This document shows positions 10,801-20,840 of a DNA stretch of 29,930 bases, piece by piece. The stretch covers positions 1 through 29,930 of the forward strand of contig NW_026516499.1 in NCBI RefSeq assembly GCF_025602895.1, written 5' to 3'. Origin of the DNA: Polychytrium aggregatum. Taxonomy: Eukaryota; Chytridiomycota; Chytridiomycetes; Polychytriales. The stretch's first letter is position 1. Each line of letters begins with the position of its first letter. A model generated the notes under the pieces. That model made no database searches, was not told the origin of the DNA, and saw only the letters and a list, made by a program, of their open reading frames with translations. A program made the translations under genes and the position numbers.

Positions 10801-10838
10801 AGCTCGAGGAGGAGCGCAAGAAGCTCGTGACGATCTGA
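7804..10838 (+). CDS. SHANK-like scaffold: SPN domain, ankyrin repeats, proline-rich tail
   Basis: Six exons: 7804-8121, 8312-8492, 8723-8880, 9057-9221, 9370-9631 and 9808-10838. They give 2115 nt, exactly 705 codons including the stop (704 aa). Residues ~30-125 resemble the ubiquitin-like SPN domain of animal SHANK proteins, with DSLNYGLFLPGVAGKMGKFL matching the SHANK region DALNYGLF...GKFLDEER. The linker TLKKVQKKFLEDI...GLDPNF and about six ankyrin repeats (~140-355; TPLHIAAHHN, LGLTPLWYAVAGS, AGNTPLHVACSRNS, SQTPLQVAVLSGNLEL) follow in SHANK order and end in DIVPRPP, like the SHANK DVVPFRE. Residues 548-599 are proline-rich with runs of seven prolines (SH3, WW or profilin ligands). The last ~45 residues form a charged coiled coil ending EEERKKLVTI. 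SH3, PDZ and SAM domains are absent. In animals this N-terminal module binds Ras/Rap and actin-linked partners; a cortical scaffold role here is inferred. Confidence 0.9.
8250..8269. repeat. (CGAT)n microsatellite in intron 1 of the SHANK-like gene
   Basis: About five CGAT units lie within the 190-bp intron 8122-8311 (GTAAGC...GTCAG). Confidence 0.8.
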
Positions 10839-11048
10839 GCGTACCGTTGGCGCGAGCTTGCTTGTTGACGGACGATGGCCCAGGCCCTGCTCCAGGCTCC
10901 GGGCTCCGGGCTCCGGGCTCCGGGCTCCTATGGCTCGGGAAAGCAAGTGTCCATGGGGCCAAAGGCAACTGAGCGGATACAGGGTTTCCAAAATGAAATG
11001 GGGCATCCCTGTTTTGTGCATGGCTGTGTTTTTTCTGTGACCTGAATA
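10839..11048. repeat. Short intergenic spacer with a 7-bp tandem repeat
   Basis: Just after the SHANK-like stop, about six copies of a GCTCCGG unit lie at roughly 10890-10928. Nothing else is recognised before the Fanzor remnant. Confidence 0.7.
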
Positions 11049-11342
11049 CACCCACCCGCTCATTGCATTCATGGCCAAGCACAGCACCATCTTGATATCG
11101 AGAAACCACACTTTGTCCGGAGCTGTGCAAGCTGCCATACGCTGTGGGATCGAGGCATCAATGCCTCAAGGAACATGATCTCGGTATGCCAGTCGATCAT
11201 CGCCACAGGAGATCGACCGGGTGTATTCAAGACCATGCTTCCCAAGCCAACCAAAACCACTCGATTGCCACCCATGACGGGAAACAATCTCACGGCTTGC
11301 TCACTGGGGCCTACGGAAGTTCGGCAGGTTTCAGATATCTGA
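11046..11342 (+). pseudogene. Remnant of a Fanzor (TnpB-like) nuclease C-terminus
   Basis: The frame is open from just after a TGA (11043-11045) to the TGA at 11340-11342 and has no convincing start codon. It encodes HFVRSCASCHTLWDRGINAS followed by RNMISVCQSIIATGDRPGVF. This matches the end of Fanzor/TnpB RNA-guided nucleases: the second CxxC of the zinc finger, then W-(D/N)-R-D-(V/I)-N-A-(A/S)-R-N-(I/M) carrying the RuvC-III aspartate, then a GxRP tail. Here the aspartate of RDxNA is glycine (RGINA), and the rest of the protein (N-terminal, WED-like and RuvC-I/II parts) is absent. It is therefore a dead fragment. It lies between the converging ends of the SHANK-like and NAR1 genes. Confidence 0.75.
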
Positions 11343-11852
11343 AGCCAGGAAGGGAAGGTGTCCCGTTTCTTTCTGGTTTGACTGTAAACTACTTGGGTCC
11401 AATGATAATCTATTGGTGACGGCTCCAAATGCTCGGCGTTTCACAGGACATGAACATTGTGCAAGTGCAGCCGTGTGGAGCGCGATGGATGAAACAGAGC
11501 TTTGAGCGGGCTCGCTGACAGACGCCGATACTGAGAAACAGCCGCAGATGCAACAAAAACAGATGCGCACAGCGATCGCTGGGCAAATGACTAAGCAGGA
11601 CCAGATATGGCTGGGAGTGGAGTGTTGCACTGGAGACGGAATGTCCACGATACAGCAGCAAAGTGTGGACAAGGAGTTGCTCTTCGAGGCCGTTGACTTG
11701 CTCGTTAGTCTGCATGTGCGTCTTTGCGTGCTCTCTGATTTTCTGATTCGCTCGATGGCTCATATCCTTGGTCGATGGCATTCCAGAGGCCAAGCGATTC
11801 GAGAAGCTGATGTGGATGCGCTGATGGCTGGGTGGATCGCTGGAAGGCAGCA
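11343..11852. other. Intergenic spacer downstream of NAR1, no supported gene
   Basis: A 143-codon plus-strand frame starts at 11548 but runs across the NAR1 stop and last exon (11853-11958), so it is probably chance. No domain or repeat is recognised. Confidence 0.4.
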
Positions 11853-14408
11853 CTACCACTTGACCGCCAGGGGGTTGATGTCATTTTTCTCGATGGCTCG
11901 GTACTGGGTATGGAGCATCTGCCGGGCTTTGGTGCTGTCGGGCCCGCCGAGCCAGGCTCTGCAAGGTGATGCGTGAGTGTGGAATCGGTGAATCGAGGTG
12001 ATGCGGGAACAGAGACGGGTTTGGCGACCAGTCAAAGCGCCTCGGGCTTTGGGCAATCAAGAAGAGCTCGAAGCAGACGAAGGATGCATGGTGGAATGGC
12101 TGAGGGGAGGGACCACGGCTTGCCGACCTGGCAAGTTACCGTGTTCATCTACTGCCAATTGGCCAGCAATGCCGGGACAGCAAATACGGCGGACAAACGG
12201 AGGAGATCATCGATACCAATAACGCGGCGACGGCCACGACACATTGGATTTCGATAAGGCTGCAGAAGGGGTGGGTTAGACGCATCCCTGTGACTCACCT
12301 GTACAGCTCCACGACGGCAGCATTCTCCTCGGGCATCTGGATGCCACCTTCCCCGGTGCCCACGGAGCGATAGACTTCCTCGACATGGGCAACCCAGGAC
12401 CGACTCGCGCCGACGCCATTGGTTGCCGCTTGGTTCTCGTCAGCGAGCTGGCTGGATGTGTGGGACTCGGGCTTGAGCTGGCCACCTCCATTGATGCAGC
12501 CCGAAGGACAGGCCATGACTTCGACAAAGTGGAACTCGGACTGACTCGACGAGCCACGAACCCTTCGTGCAGCCCCGCCGGCCGTGCGTCCCGCTGCAGC
12601 AGGCTTGACCTTGCGCACCAGATTCTGGATGTTTCGGAAGCCATAGGCTGCCACAAACCGCAGCACAACCCCGCCCCTCTCGGGCAGGTTGAGGCAGACC
12701 TCGACAAAGTCGAGATTGCGGCCGGGCTTGATCTCGACGCCGTTTGTGCCCATGGCGACGTCGACGGGGGTCAGGATGTGGCCAAACAGCTCCTTTGCGG
12801 CGTACCGGAGGACGTAGGACAAATATCCTCCAGAGGACGAGCCCTCGGTCGAGTGCAGCAGTGCAAGGGTGCCGTCCGGGGACTGCGAGGCTTTGGTGAA
12901 TCTGCAGCAACCACAGCAGCGGGGGCGGAAACGGCCACGGGCTAAAGTCAGCGCACAGCGACATATCCACATGACAGGATGACGGCGATGGGCATCTCAA
13001 GGGCTGTGGATGACAGACAATGCTTTCGGCACGGCGCTTACACAGGCTCGAGGGGCACCTCTGGGACGAGCGACAGATCCGTGATGCCTTGCTCCTTCAG
13101 AAGCAGCTCGACCTCGCCCGTGGTGATGACACAGTCCACATCCCGGGTCCGCATGACGTCGCTGTAAAAGTCTTCTCGCGAGGCTTCGAGCTTCTTGTCA
13201 TAGCAGGGCATGACGGAGACATGGTAAATCTTGTTGGAAGGGACGCCCAGTCTCTCGGCGAAAAAGTCCTTGACGATCGAGCCCATGATCTGCTGCGGTG
13301 ACTTGGTGGTGTCGATGTTTGGGATGATGTAGCCGTGGGTCTTTTCGGCATAGCAGATCCAGCCTGTGGATGGTGGACGGCGGAATACGAGCAGTGGAGC
13401 GGGTCAGCGAGCCGCGGGTTTTGAGCAATTCGCGGCGATCGGGGCATGGTGCCGACGGCGATGTGGATGGCGGTGGGAAGAGTGGTGAGGATGGCAGTGG
13501 GAATGACGATATAGATGGTAATGGCAGCGATGCAAGCAGCGACACAGCGGCCATGTACCGACCTGGACATGCGCTACTGAGCATCGGAAGCACACCGCTG
13601 GACGAGCCGGATGCGAGCTGGCTCTCTTTGAACCGCCGGACGAACTCTCGGGAACACTCCACGAGACTAAAGTCCCGGGAAAAGGCAGTGTCGAAGACGT
13701 AGTGGCAGCCCAGCGACTTGAAGAAGGCAGTCAGCCTCCGGTGAGTCTGGAGCGGCAGGATGCTGTGCTTTGCGGCGATGGATGCCCTTGATTGCGGGGA
13801 GAGCGAAATGACGATGGTTCGGATGTCGTGCGGGCGGTTTTCCTGTAAGCCCGTGGATCCAAGGCGGCGCAAATGGTAAGCAACAGAGACCCATATCGTG
13901 CGATGGCATGGATCGAGTATCGGGAGGATAAGGCGTGAGGAGCGGTGGTGGAAGCTGACGGCTGGTCGATTCGCCTGACGGATGTGGCCTGGAGTGGGTC
14001 GATTGACTCAAAGACACAACGACGGAGGATAGCGCAGGGGGGGGGAGTGCAAACCTGGAGGGCCTTCTTGTTCTCCGTCAGCACCGAGTACAGCTCATTA
14101 TGTGATTGCATCGTGATCAGAACCGACTCGGCCGAGGTGATGCAGCCAGAGCAAGCCAGGCAGTCGTTCAGGGTGATCGAAGCCTTCTCCAGCTTGGTCG
14201 ACGAGCCGTCGCTGAGGGAGACCTCGTGGTAGGAGCCGGTGTTGTCGATGCGGATTTCGGTCCTGGCCGTGCCGGAGTCATCGGCGCTGCTGGAGGCTGG
14301 GCCGCTCGGGGCTCTGGCCGAAGGCACCGGGAGAATGCAGGCCTGCGAGGGCTGGATATAGTCGTTGAGGTCGGTGAGGACGAGTGCGCCGGAGAAGTTT
14401 CCCGACAT
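11853..14408 (-). CDS. NAR1: Cytosolic Fe-S cluster assembly factor NAR1 (iron-only hydrogenase-like)
   Basis: Five exons on the minus strand: 14408-14055, 13842-13563, 13363-13042, 12901-12299 and 11958-11853. They total 1665 nt, a 554-aa protein, and every junction is in phase. NAR1 is a cytosolic CIA-machinery component that relays Fe-S clusters between the scaffold and targeting complexes. The N-terminal cluster ligands are C24 (SQACILPV) and C83/C86/C89 (NDCLACSGC). Hydrogenase-like ligands are C210 ([14 protein letters not shown]), C265 ([13 protein letters not shown]) and C450/C454 ([13 protein letters not shown]). TKSPQQIMG and GSSSGGYL are family motifs. The protein ends ...LAVKW with the conserved terminal tryptophan. 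The ATG at 14408 begins [18 protein letters not shown], as in homologues. The length is close to that of fungal NAR1. The 340-bp last intron (11959-12298) is the longest. ARC1 lies upstream in the same direction with a ~520-bp spacer. Confidence 0.95.
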
Positions 14409-14930
14409 GGCTGCAGTAGTTCTCGATGGGTGGAGTGCCGTTGTTCAGATGGATGGACGGACGGACGGATGGATGAGGGGATGCGACCGAGTCAGCGCTG
14501 GTGCAGGACGAGATCGGGCGGCGGCATGGGCATATCGCAGGATTTGTCAAGCGGGCAGCCGATCTCGGGCGATAGCGGAAAACAAAGCCCGTCCGCGGCG
14601 CTGGTTGGCCAACCGACCCGATTCGCTGCTGCGCTCTGGCGACAAGGCGGGCATTCTGGCTGGATGTTGTCAATCGGCACTTGCGATGCTGTGGTGTGCT
14701 CGGCCGATGATGTACCATGGGGTTGGATGTCCAGGGGAATGCCCGGGGGATGCCCGGGGGATGCCCGGGGGATGCACAGGGGAATGCCCAGGGGAATGAT
14801 CCGACTCACTTGGCTGTCCTTGCCCGAGGGCTTGTGTCTCGCCTCTGTTCAACACGACGTATATATCCGCCGCAGTCCCAACACCCAATGTGACCGATAT
14901 CTGTGTGCTGTATTGGGGGCTCCCACACGC
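14409..14930. repeat. NAR1 upstream spacer with two tandem repeats
   Basis: This is the ~520-bp spacer between the ARC1 stop and the NAR1 start. It holds an ATGGATGGACGGACGG-type tetranucleotide run at about 14448-14475. It also holds a G-rich minisatellite at about 14731-14799 with roughly six units of 11-12 bp (CCCGGGGGATG / CCCAGGGGAATG). No TATA element is obvious for NAR1. Confidence 0.75.
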
Positions 14931-16875
14931 TTACTTGATCGAAGCGCCGACCACGCTCTTCACCGTGCACTCGCCCTTGGCGGTCTTCAGCACACACTCC
15001 TTTCCAGACGACGGCTCCACAAAGCATGCGCGCTTCTTTGCGTCGGTTCGGAGGTGGGGCTGGATGGCCTCAAAGACTTTCTTCTTGGGGTTCAGCTGGG
15101 CCTCGGGCTCGCCTGGGAGTTGGATGCAGCCAATGAGGCGTGGGCGGGATTGGCAGAGTTAGCCAGGGCATTCCCGCGAGCAGGTCACTAAGGAAAGTAC
15201 TGGCATTTTGCGCGCGGGCCTTCTTCTCCTCCGCCAAGATCGATACTCACCCTGGTGTCCGTCAAAGTGGGCTCGATCGCCAGGCTTGCTGCCTTTGGGA
15301 GCGTTGATGAGCTCGACCGTGCCGTCGGCGCCAGTGGCCGCCAGAACCATGGCCTGGCTCTCGATGCCTCTCATCTTGGCCGGCTTGAGGTTGCAGAGCA
15401 GCAGGACCAGCTTGTTTTCGAGCTCGCTAGCCTCCATGTACTTGACCAGACCCGACACAACGGTTCGTGGAGCACCCTCGCCAAGATCGACCTGCTCAAC
15501 GTAGAGGGACTCGGCATCGGGGTGTCGCTCGACGGACTGGATCAGGCCAACGCGGATGTCGAGTCGGCTGGGGTCGGGGTCGGAGGAGGCCGCAGCAGCA
15601 CCTGAAATGGATATCGACGATGTGTTTGCGCCAGCATGGACTCGGGTCAGCGGCAGTGGTGGACGGCGGCAAATCGAACGTTCACACAAGTGCGCGAATG
15701 CACACACAGCTCGCACCTGCGGCAGGCTCGGCCTTGGGCTCTTTCTCGGCCTTCTTGGATTGCTTCTCAGTCTTGGAATCTTTCTCGGCCTTCTTGGGCT
15801 CCTTCTCAGCCTTGCCGGCAGTTTGGGCAAGCGGAGCGTCGGCAGCGGCAGCGGCAGCCTTGCCCTTGGGGGCTCCAGCCGGGGGCTTCTTTTCCACAGC
15901 CGGGGACTTCTTTTCCACAGCCGGCTGCCACAGTTTTTTGGAGGTTCCAGGAAAGGATCGTGTCAGGCCGCATTGCATCAAGCCAGACCATATCAGAATT
16001 AGCTGGGATCGCACCACGTCAAAATCATATCAAAATCACACCAAATCGGATCGCTGTATACTATGTCATAGCATGCCTGGCCGTGCAAACGACGATTGGG
16101 TTGATGGGACAAACCTTTTCCTCGAAAGGATAGTCGAACGAGATGTCGACGAGGTGGTAGTACTCCGAAGGGGTCTTGAGCCCATCGTGGAGGATGTGCT
16201 GGATCAGGTCAAAGTAGCGGGTAAAGTTGGCATACTTGATTTTATCAGCGACTGACATCTTGGCCTAAGCGATCAGGAGAAAGTGTGAATCCGTTATTAT
16301 TGGGGACTGGCAGTGACTTGGATTAGAGCCCATCGATCCAGGCAGCGCCGCGATTACAGAATGCTTGCAGGTGATGGTCAGTCGGGAGCGAAAGCAACCC
16401 GCAGCGACAGCCCCAGGAGGCAACGTACGGCGGTGGTGTAGATGGCGTCATAGACGAAAATATCGGCCAGGGTGAGGTGGTGCGATACGAGATACACTCG
16501 AGACGAAAGCTGGGTGTTGAGATGCTGCAGATGGCAGGCATGGAAGACGGCAGAGTCAGAACATTGCGCCAGACGAGGAAAAACGTCCTCGAGATTGATC
16601 CTCTATGCGAGTGGCAAAGGCTTGGGCAGCAACAGTACCTCGACCGTCTCCTGGAGCTTGTCCTTGGAGGTCAAATTTTGCTTCAGGGAGTCGATAGCGG
16701 CGAGCTGCCACTGGACGATCTCGGCCTTGTCGGTCTCGGTCGATCCCAGGAGCGACGCAGAGGTCTTGTGGGCAAGGACCAGCGAGTGAGCTTGTGCGAG
16801 CAGATCCGTGGCCTGAGCGGCCTTGGGGGCGTCGACATGCAGATATGCGGCGAGGAGAGCAAGAAGATGCGACAT
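14931..16875 (-). CDS. ARC1: ARC1/AIMP1-type tRNA-binding aminoacylation cofactor
   Basis: Six exons: 16875-16639, 16602-16429, 16264-16115, 15924-15717, 15601-15251 and 15112-14931. They give 1302 nt and 433 aa, with all phases consistent. Arc1-type proteins tether aminoacyl-tRNA synthetases in the cytosol and deliver tRNA to them. Residues 1-185 form a GST-C-like interaction domain (LNTQLSSRVYLVSHHLTLAD, then YANFTRYFDLIQHIL). Residues ~188-260 are a Lys/Ala/Pro linker (EKEPKKAEKDSKTEKQSKK). From ~268 the OB-fold tRNA-binding domain runs through SRLDIRVGLIQSVERHPDAE, SGLVKYME, LLCNLKPAKMRGIESQAMVL and LINAPKGSKPGD. Exon 6 adds the EMAPII-like C-terminal domain (LNPKKKVFEAIQPHL...GECTVKSVVGASIK). 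Intron 1 would be only 36 bp (16603-16638) and should be checked. The N-terminal GST fold points to Arc1 rather than animal AIMP1. Confidence 0.93.
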
Positions 16876-17906
16876 TGCAGACAGAGTATCGGCTTATTCG
16901 CTGGGCGGGAGGATGCGATCGTGGACTGAGGGCGACGAAGGACGAGCGGTCTTTGGCGCAATGGACGACAGAACAGATCGACCGAGGAGATCTCGCCGAG
17001 GAGTGCTGCGCTCTCGGCCATGTGTGAGTCACATGGATGTGCTGCGCACGAAGAGGGATCCATCCACACTCGATCCACACGCACCGGATCGATTTGGCTG
17101 CATCCATTCCGCGTGACATCCCAGCAAGCGGTGCCACAGCAGCGCCACAAATGCACCAAATGTCGTGTGATCTGGCTGCGCACAATACCGCGTGCCGTGG
17201 CACAAACGCGCACCCTGCACAGACAGAGCCACAGACAGTGCACAGACAGGGCACAGACAAGGCCACAGACAAAGCCACAGACATGGCACAAATCCGCCGT
17301 GTACCTGGCGGCTGAGTCCGTTACACCCACCAGGCTGCACACCGCCTGGTCGTCGCTTGGCGTGGGCTCTTGGTGACCCAGAAACAAGGTTTGACCACCG
17401 TGGGCGCCAAGCCCGTCACTTGTGCTCGATCTGGGCTTTCGCCGCAGGCACATCCCTGGTTTCCCACGGCGGCTACTCCTGGGGAAACCCGTGGTCCAGC
17501 CTATCACCCGGGCGACATTCCATGGTGCAGGTGGCATTGGTGGTCACCTGGGGTCTCTGTGTGAGGCACCGGACCCTGCCTGCCTGCCCTCGACCATCAC
17601 CGGTCTTGCGTCGTCTGTCCATGGCGTCCCGGTGTACTCTTCACTCGCTACAGCTTCCGCTTGCACCCCGGGCTCGCTCCACCCATACCCCCGCCCACTT
17701 GTCCGGTGATGCACCAGGGTCGTCAGGGCTGAAAATTTTGATGCCGAGCAGCATCAGCTGATGAGAGCATGCCCCCTCCTCCGCCAAATTTGATCATGCC
17801 GCTTGCGTGGGATGCAGGGCTTGCCCACGCAGGAGCCTGGTAGGTTTGAAGCCATCTCCTGAAAGACACGTCTCTGCCCCAAACCACCTCGGTGTCCAGT
17901 TTCGCA
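16876..17906. other. Divergent 1.1-kb intergenic region between ARC1 and the hexosaminidase
   Basis: The region separates two divergently transcribed genes and should hold both promoters. Frames on both strands (for example 17192-17761 plus) have no recognisable product. It contains the CACAGACA repeat at 17218-17288. Confidence 0.5.
17218..17288. repeat. CACAGACA tandem repeat, six units of 11-12 bp
   Basis: Six consecutive units follow the pattern CACAGACAnnGC/G: CACAGACAGAGC, CACAGACAGTG, CACAGACAGGG, CACAGACAAGGC, CACAGACAAAGC and CACAGACATGG. Confidence 0.9.
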
Positions 17907-17912
17907 TATAAA
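17907..17912 (+). promoter_or_regulatory. TATA box of the hexosaminidase gene
   Basis: TATAAA (in CATATAAAC) lies 82 bp before the ATG at 17994. It is followed by a pyrimidine-rich tract (CTCCTCTCCCTCCCCTCTTC) just before the start, a pattern typical of strongly expressed fungal genes. Confidence 0.7.
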
Positions 17913-17993
17913 CTCCATCGCCGCGCGGCCTTGGACGGTCCGCATCCCTCACTGCCGACGCTCCTCTCCCTCCCCTCTTCTCAACTCCTCACA

Positions 17994-20184
17994 ATGGTCT
18001 CATTCAGAGCCGCTGCTGCCGTCTTTGCCTTTGCCGGTGCCGTCGCTGCCCAGTCCCACGCTGCCGGCGACTACCTCTGGCCCTACCCCGCCCAGGTCAC
18101 CGACAAGAAGGCCCTCATCAGCGCCCGTGGCTTCACTCTCGCTGACAACAGCCAGAACAACGAGAACGTTGTTGCTGCCTTTGGCCGTCTCCAGGCCTCG
18201 GCCCGCTCGCGCTTCTCTGCCTCCAAGGCCAAGAACTCGCTCAAGGTCACTGTCTCGATTGCCAAGGATGAGGGATTTGCCGCCAAGGACCTCGTCGGTG
18301 CCGATGAATCGTACACCCTCGATGTGAGCTCGAGCGGTGTCAACGTCAAGGGTGAGTTGTGTGCCACGGCGATGCACTCTGATCAGGATGGATGAGATGT
18401 GGCTCATGATCGATTGTCCTGCGATGCACGATCTGATTGTCCACGTCCTTGACCGCGGCCATGTCACGCTCACCATGATGTGTATGTCGCACTCACCGAC
18501 CTTGATACTGTCGCACTCACCGACCCTGATGTGTATGTCGCACTCACTGACCTTGATACTGTCCCATTCACTGTCCCTGCCATCAACTGCACAATCCCGC
18601 TCCCACTCCCACACAACAGCCAACACCCAGGTCGGCGCCATCTACGCCCTCCAGACCCTCTCCCAGCTCGTCACCAGCAGTGGTCAGGTCGTTGCTGCCA
18701 CCGTCAACGACGCTCCCGCCTATGCCTTCCGTGGTCTCATGCTCGACACTGCCCGCAACTTCTTCCCCGTTGCCGACATCAAGCGCATCATCGACGGTCT
18801 GGCCTACTCCAAGATCAACGTCTTCCACTGGCACATCTACGACTCCCAGTCGTTCCCCATCGACTGGCCCTCGTACCCCCAGCTCAAGGCCACGGCTTTC
18901 AAGGATGCCAACGGCAACCCCAAGGTCTACACCGAGCAGGATGTCCGTGACATCGTCCAGTATGCCTTCCAGCGCAACGTCCGTGTCATTCCCGAGTTCG
19001 AGGCCATCGGCCACAACGCCGTCTTCGCCGCTGCCAATCCTTCCTTCGTTGTGGGTCTCAACCACGCTCCCTGGGATGGACGCAACGGCGATGCCAACAA
19101 TGTTTCTACCGGTGCCGTCATGTGGGGCACCCAATGGTGCAACCAGCCTCCTTGCGGCCAGATCGATCTGACCAACCAGGCTGCTCTCGAATTCTTCAAC
19201 CAGCTTGTTGCTGAGGTTGGTGCCTGGTTCGAGGACCCCATTGTTCACTTTGGCCACGATGAGTTCAACTACCGTGTCTATGGCACCACTCCCGACAGCT
19301 GGGACTCTGTTGATGTCAATGGTATCTACGAGGTCATGGCTCAGGCCGAGCCCAAGCTCCTCCAGATCGCCGAGACAAACAACAAGCTCTACGGTGCCTG
19401 GGACGACATTGTCACCGACTTCAACGTCCAGAACATCATCCCCAAGGACACCTACATCTGGAACTGGCAGGGCGACAACTCGGCCATCCAGAACTTTGCC
19501 GACCAGGGCTTCACCAACATCATCGCCTCTCCTTCCAGCGTTTACTACCTCGACTGTTCTCCCACGGCTCGCTGGTGCACGAGCACTTTTGAGCGTACCG
19601 TTCCTGACAGTGCCCTCAATCTCCCAGGCTATGCCACCTTTCCCGGCCAGTGGCACAACTGGACGTTCATCTACAACTACGACACCACCGCCGGCTTGAC
19701 CGACTCTGCCAAGAAGGCCGTCATTGGCGGTTCGGTTGCGCTGTGGACCGAGACCATCAAGCGCCACAACCTCGATCGCTACGTCTTCCCCCGTACCTCT
19801 GTGTTCGCCGAGCGCTACTGGTCTGGCCATGCAGCTCCTGCTTACGATGCCGTCAAGACCGCTGCTCGTCTCGAACGTTTCCGCACCACCCTCATCAACG
19901 AGCTCCAGATCGCCGCTGCCGATCTCTCTTACCTCGGTAACCAGGAGGGCACCGTCTTCCGTACTGAGTGGTGTGATGCCAACCTTGCCACTCCCGGCCA
20001 GAAGACTCACGAGTGCTGCTTCCCTGGCGAGCCCCTCACCGGCCACAACGGCTCTCCTCTCAACACCACCGTTGGTGCTCACTTCCCCACCGGCGACGAG
20101 GCCGACTATTGCAAGATCGCCGCCTCCTACAACACCAACTCGTTCACCCACGTTGTCCCCAAGCCCACTCCCTATCCCTACTAG
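17994..20184 (+). CDS. Secreted GH20 beta-N-acetylhexosaminidase
   Basis: Two exons, 17994-18351 and 18620-20184, join in phase 1 (intron 18352-18619, GTGAGT..CAACAG) to give 640 aa. The enzyme removes terminal N-acetylhexosamine from chitin oligomers and glycans. Residues 1-20 form a signal peptide (MVSFRAAAAVFAFAGAVAAQ). Residues to ~150 are the non-catalytic GH20b domain, ending NTQVGAIYALQTLSQL. The (beta/alpha)8 catalytic domain begins FRGLMLDTARNFFPVADIKR and INVFHWHIYDSQSFPIDWP. The catalytic Asp-Glu pair is D333-E334 in HFGHDEFNYR, where most family members have GGDE. VALWTETI and FAERYWSG near the end are also typical. A ~100-residue Cys-containing C-terminus follows. Several Asn-X-Ser/Thr sites fit secretion. 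It probably takes part in wall remodelling or extracellular chitin digestion. Codon use is strongly C-biased, as in highly expressed genes. Confidence 0.95.
18476..18577. repeat. 51-bp imperfect tandem repeat in the hexosaminidase intron
   Basis: A GATGTGTATGTCGCACTCAC block recurs 51 bp later, and within each unit CACTCACCGACC(T/C)TGAT(A)CTGTC-like subunits of about 24-27 bp alternate. Roughly two units occupy most of the middle of the 268-bp intron. Confidence 0.85.
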
Positions 20185-20773
20185 GCTGGATGACATTCAA
20201 AACTCTCTCTCCCTGTCCATTAGTGCGCCGCTTGTGATGGGTTTCTGATCTCCTATGATAATACTTTGTCTCCCCATCTAATGATGCGACTGCGGGTTTC
20301 TCTGTGCTGTGACGCCTTTGCTGATCTGAAGCGAGGGTGTAATCTTGACAATACAATGCCATACAACGCAACACATTCGCTGTTAGTTTGGTTGTTGAGA
20401 TCGGTGCGTGGTCAGCGGTACCGTGCGGACCTGCGGATCGATGCTGACCGACGTAACTCTGCTCTGTGGGTTGGAGGTCAGCCCAGCCAGATGAGCCCGA
20501 GCCTAGTGGGGCTGCGAAGAGAATAGGCTGAATCTGCATCCGTGCCAGGCCGGAGCCACAGCCCGGCGATCCGCCACAGATGCAGGCGAGCACTGTATCA
20601 GTGCGATGCGATGTTCAGATCCGAGGCATTCACGGGTGGCGTTGGTGTGGCAGCACGCGATTGCCTCTGTCCTCGTGGTTGGGCTGGAGACTGGAATCGA
20701 TGGCCGGCTGGCACAGCACCAAGAATACAGCAACCCCAGGGTATTGTTGCTGAGTCACCCCGGGCGCTCGATG
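20185..20773. other. Intergenic region, hexosaminidase 3' flank and receptor upstream region
   Basis: About 590 bp without a recognisable coding frame. It should carry the hexosaminidase 3' UTR and the upstream control region of the TIR/NB-ARC gene. Confidence 0.5.
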
Positions 20774-20778
20774 TATAA
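20774..20778 (+). promoter_or_regulatory. TATA-like element of the TIR/NB-ARC/TPR gene
   Basis: TATAA in ATGTATAAGAGG lies 67 bp before the ATG at 20841, a plausible distance for transcription initiation just upstream of the coding start. Confidence 0.55.
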
Positions 20779-20840
20779 GAGGGGCTTTCGTTCGCACTGC
20801 AACACCGTCGCCCATCCCATCGCTCAACTCATCGCATACG

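Noticed and set aside
11548-11976. 143-codon plus-strand frame
   Set aside because: It overlaps the last NAR1 exon on the other strand and shows no domain.
18337-18619. In-frame N-terminal extension of the hexosaminidase through its intron
   Set aside because: The stretch encodes tandem-repeat peptide (SHSPTLILSHS...). A signal peptide and GH20b domain in the upstream exon, plus good GT..AG sites in phase, show that it is intronic.
18583-20196. 537-codon open frame on the minus strand
   Set aside because: It is antisense to the GH20 gene, whose strong C-ending codon bias keeps the opposite strand open. Its translation is Gly/Val-rich with no domain.
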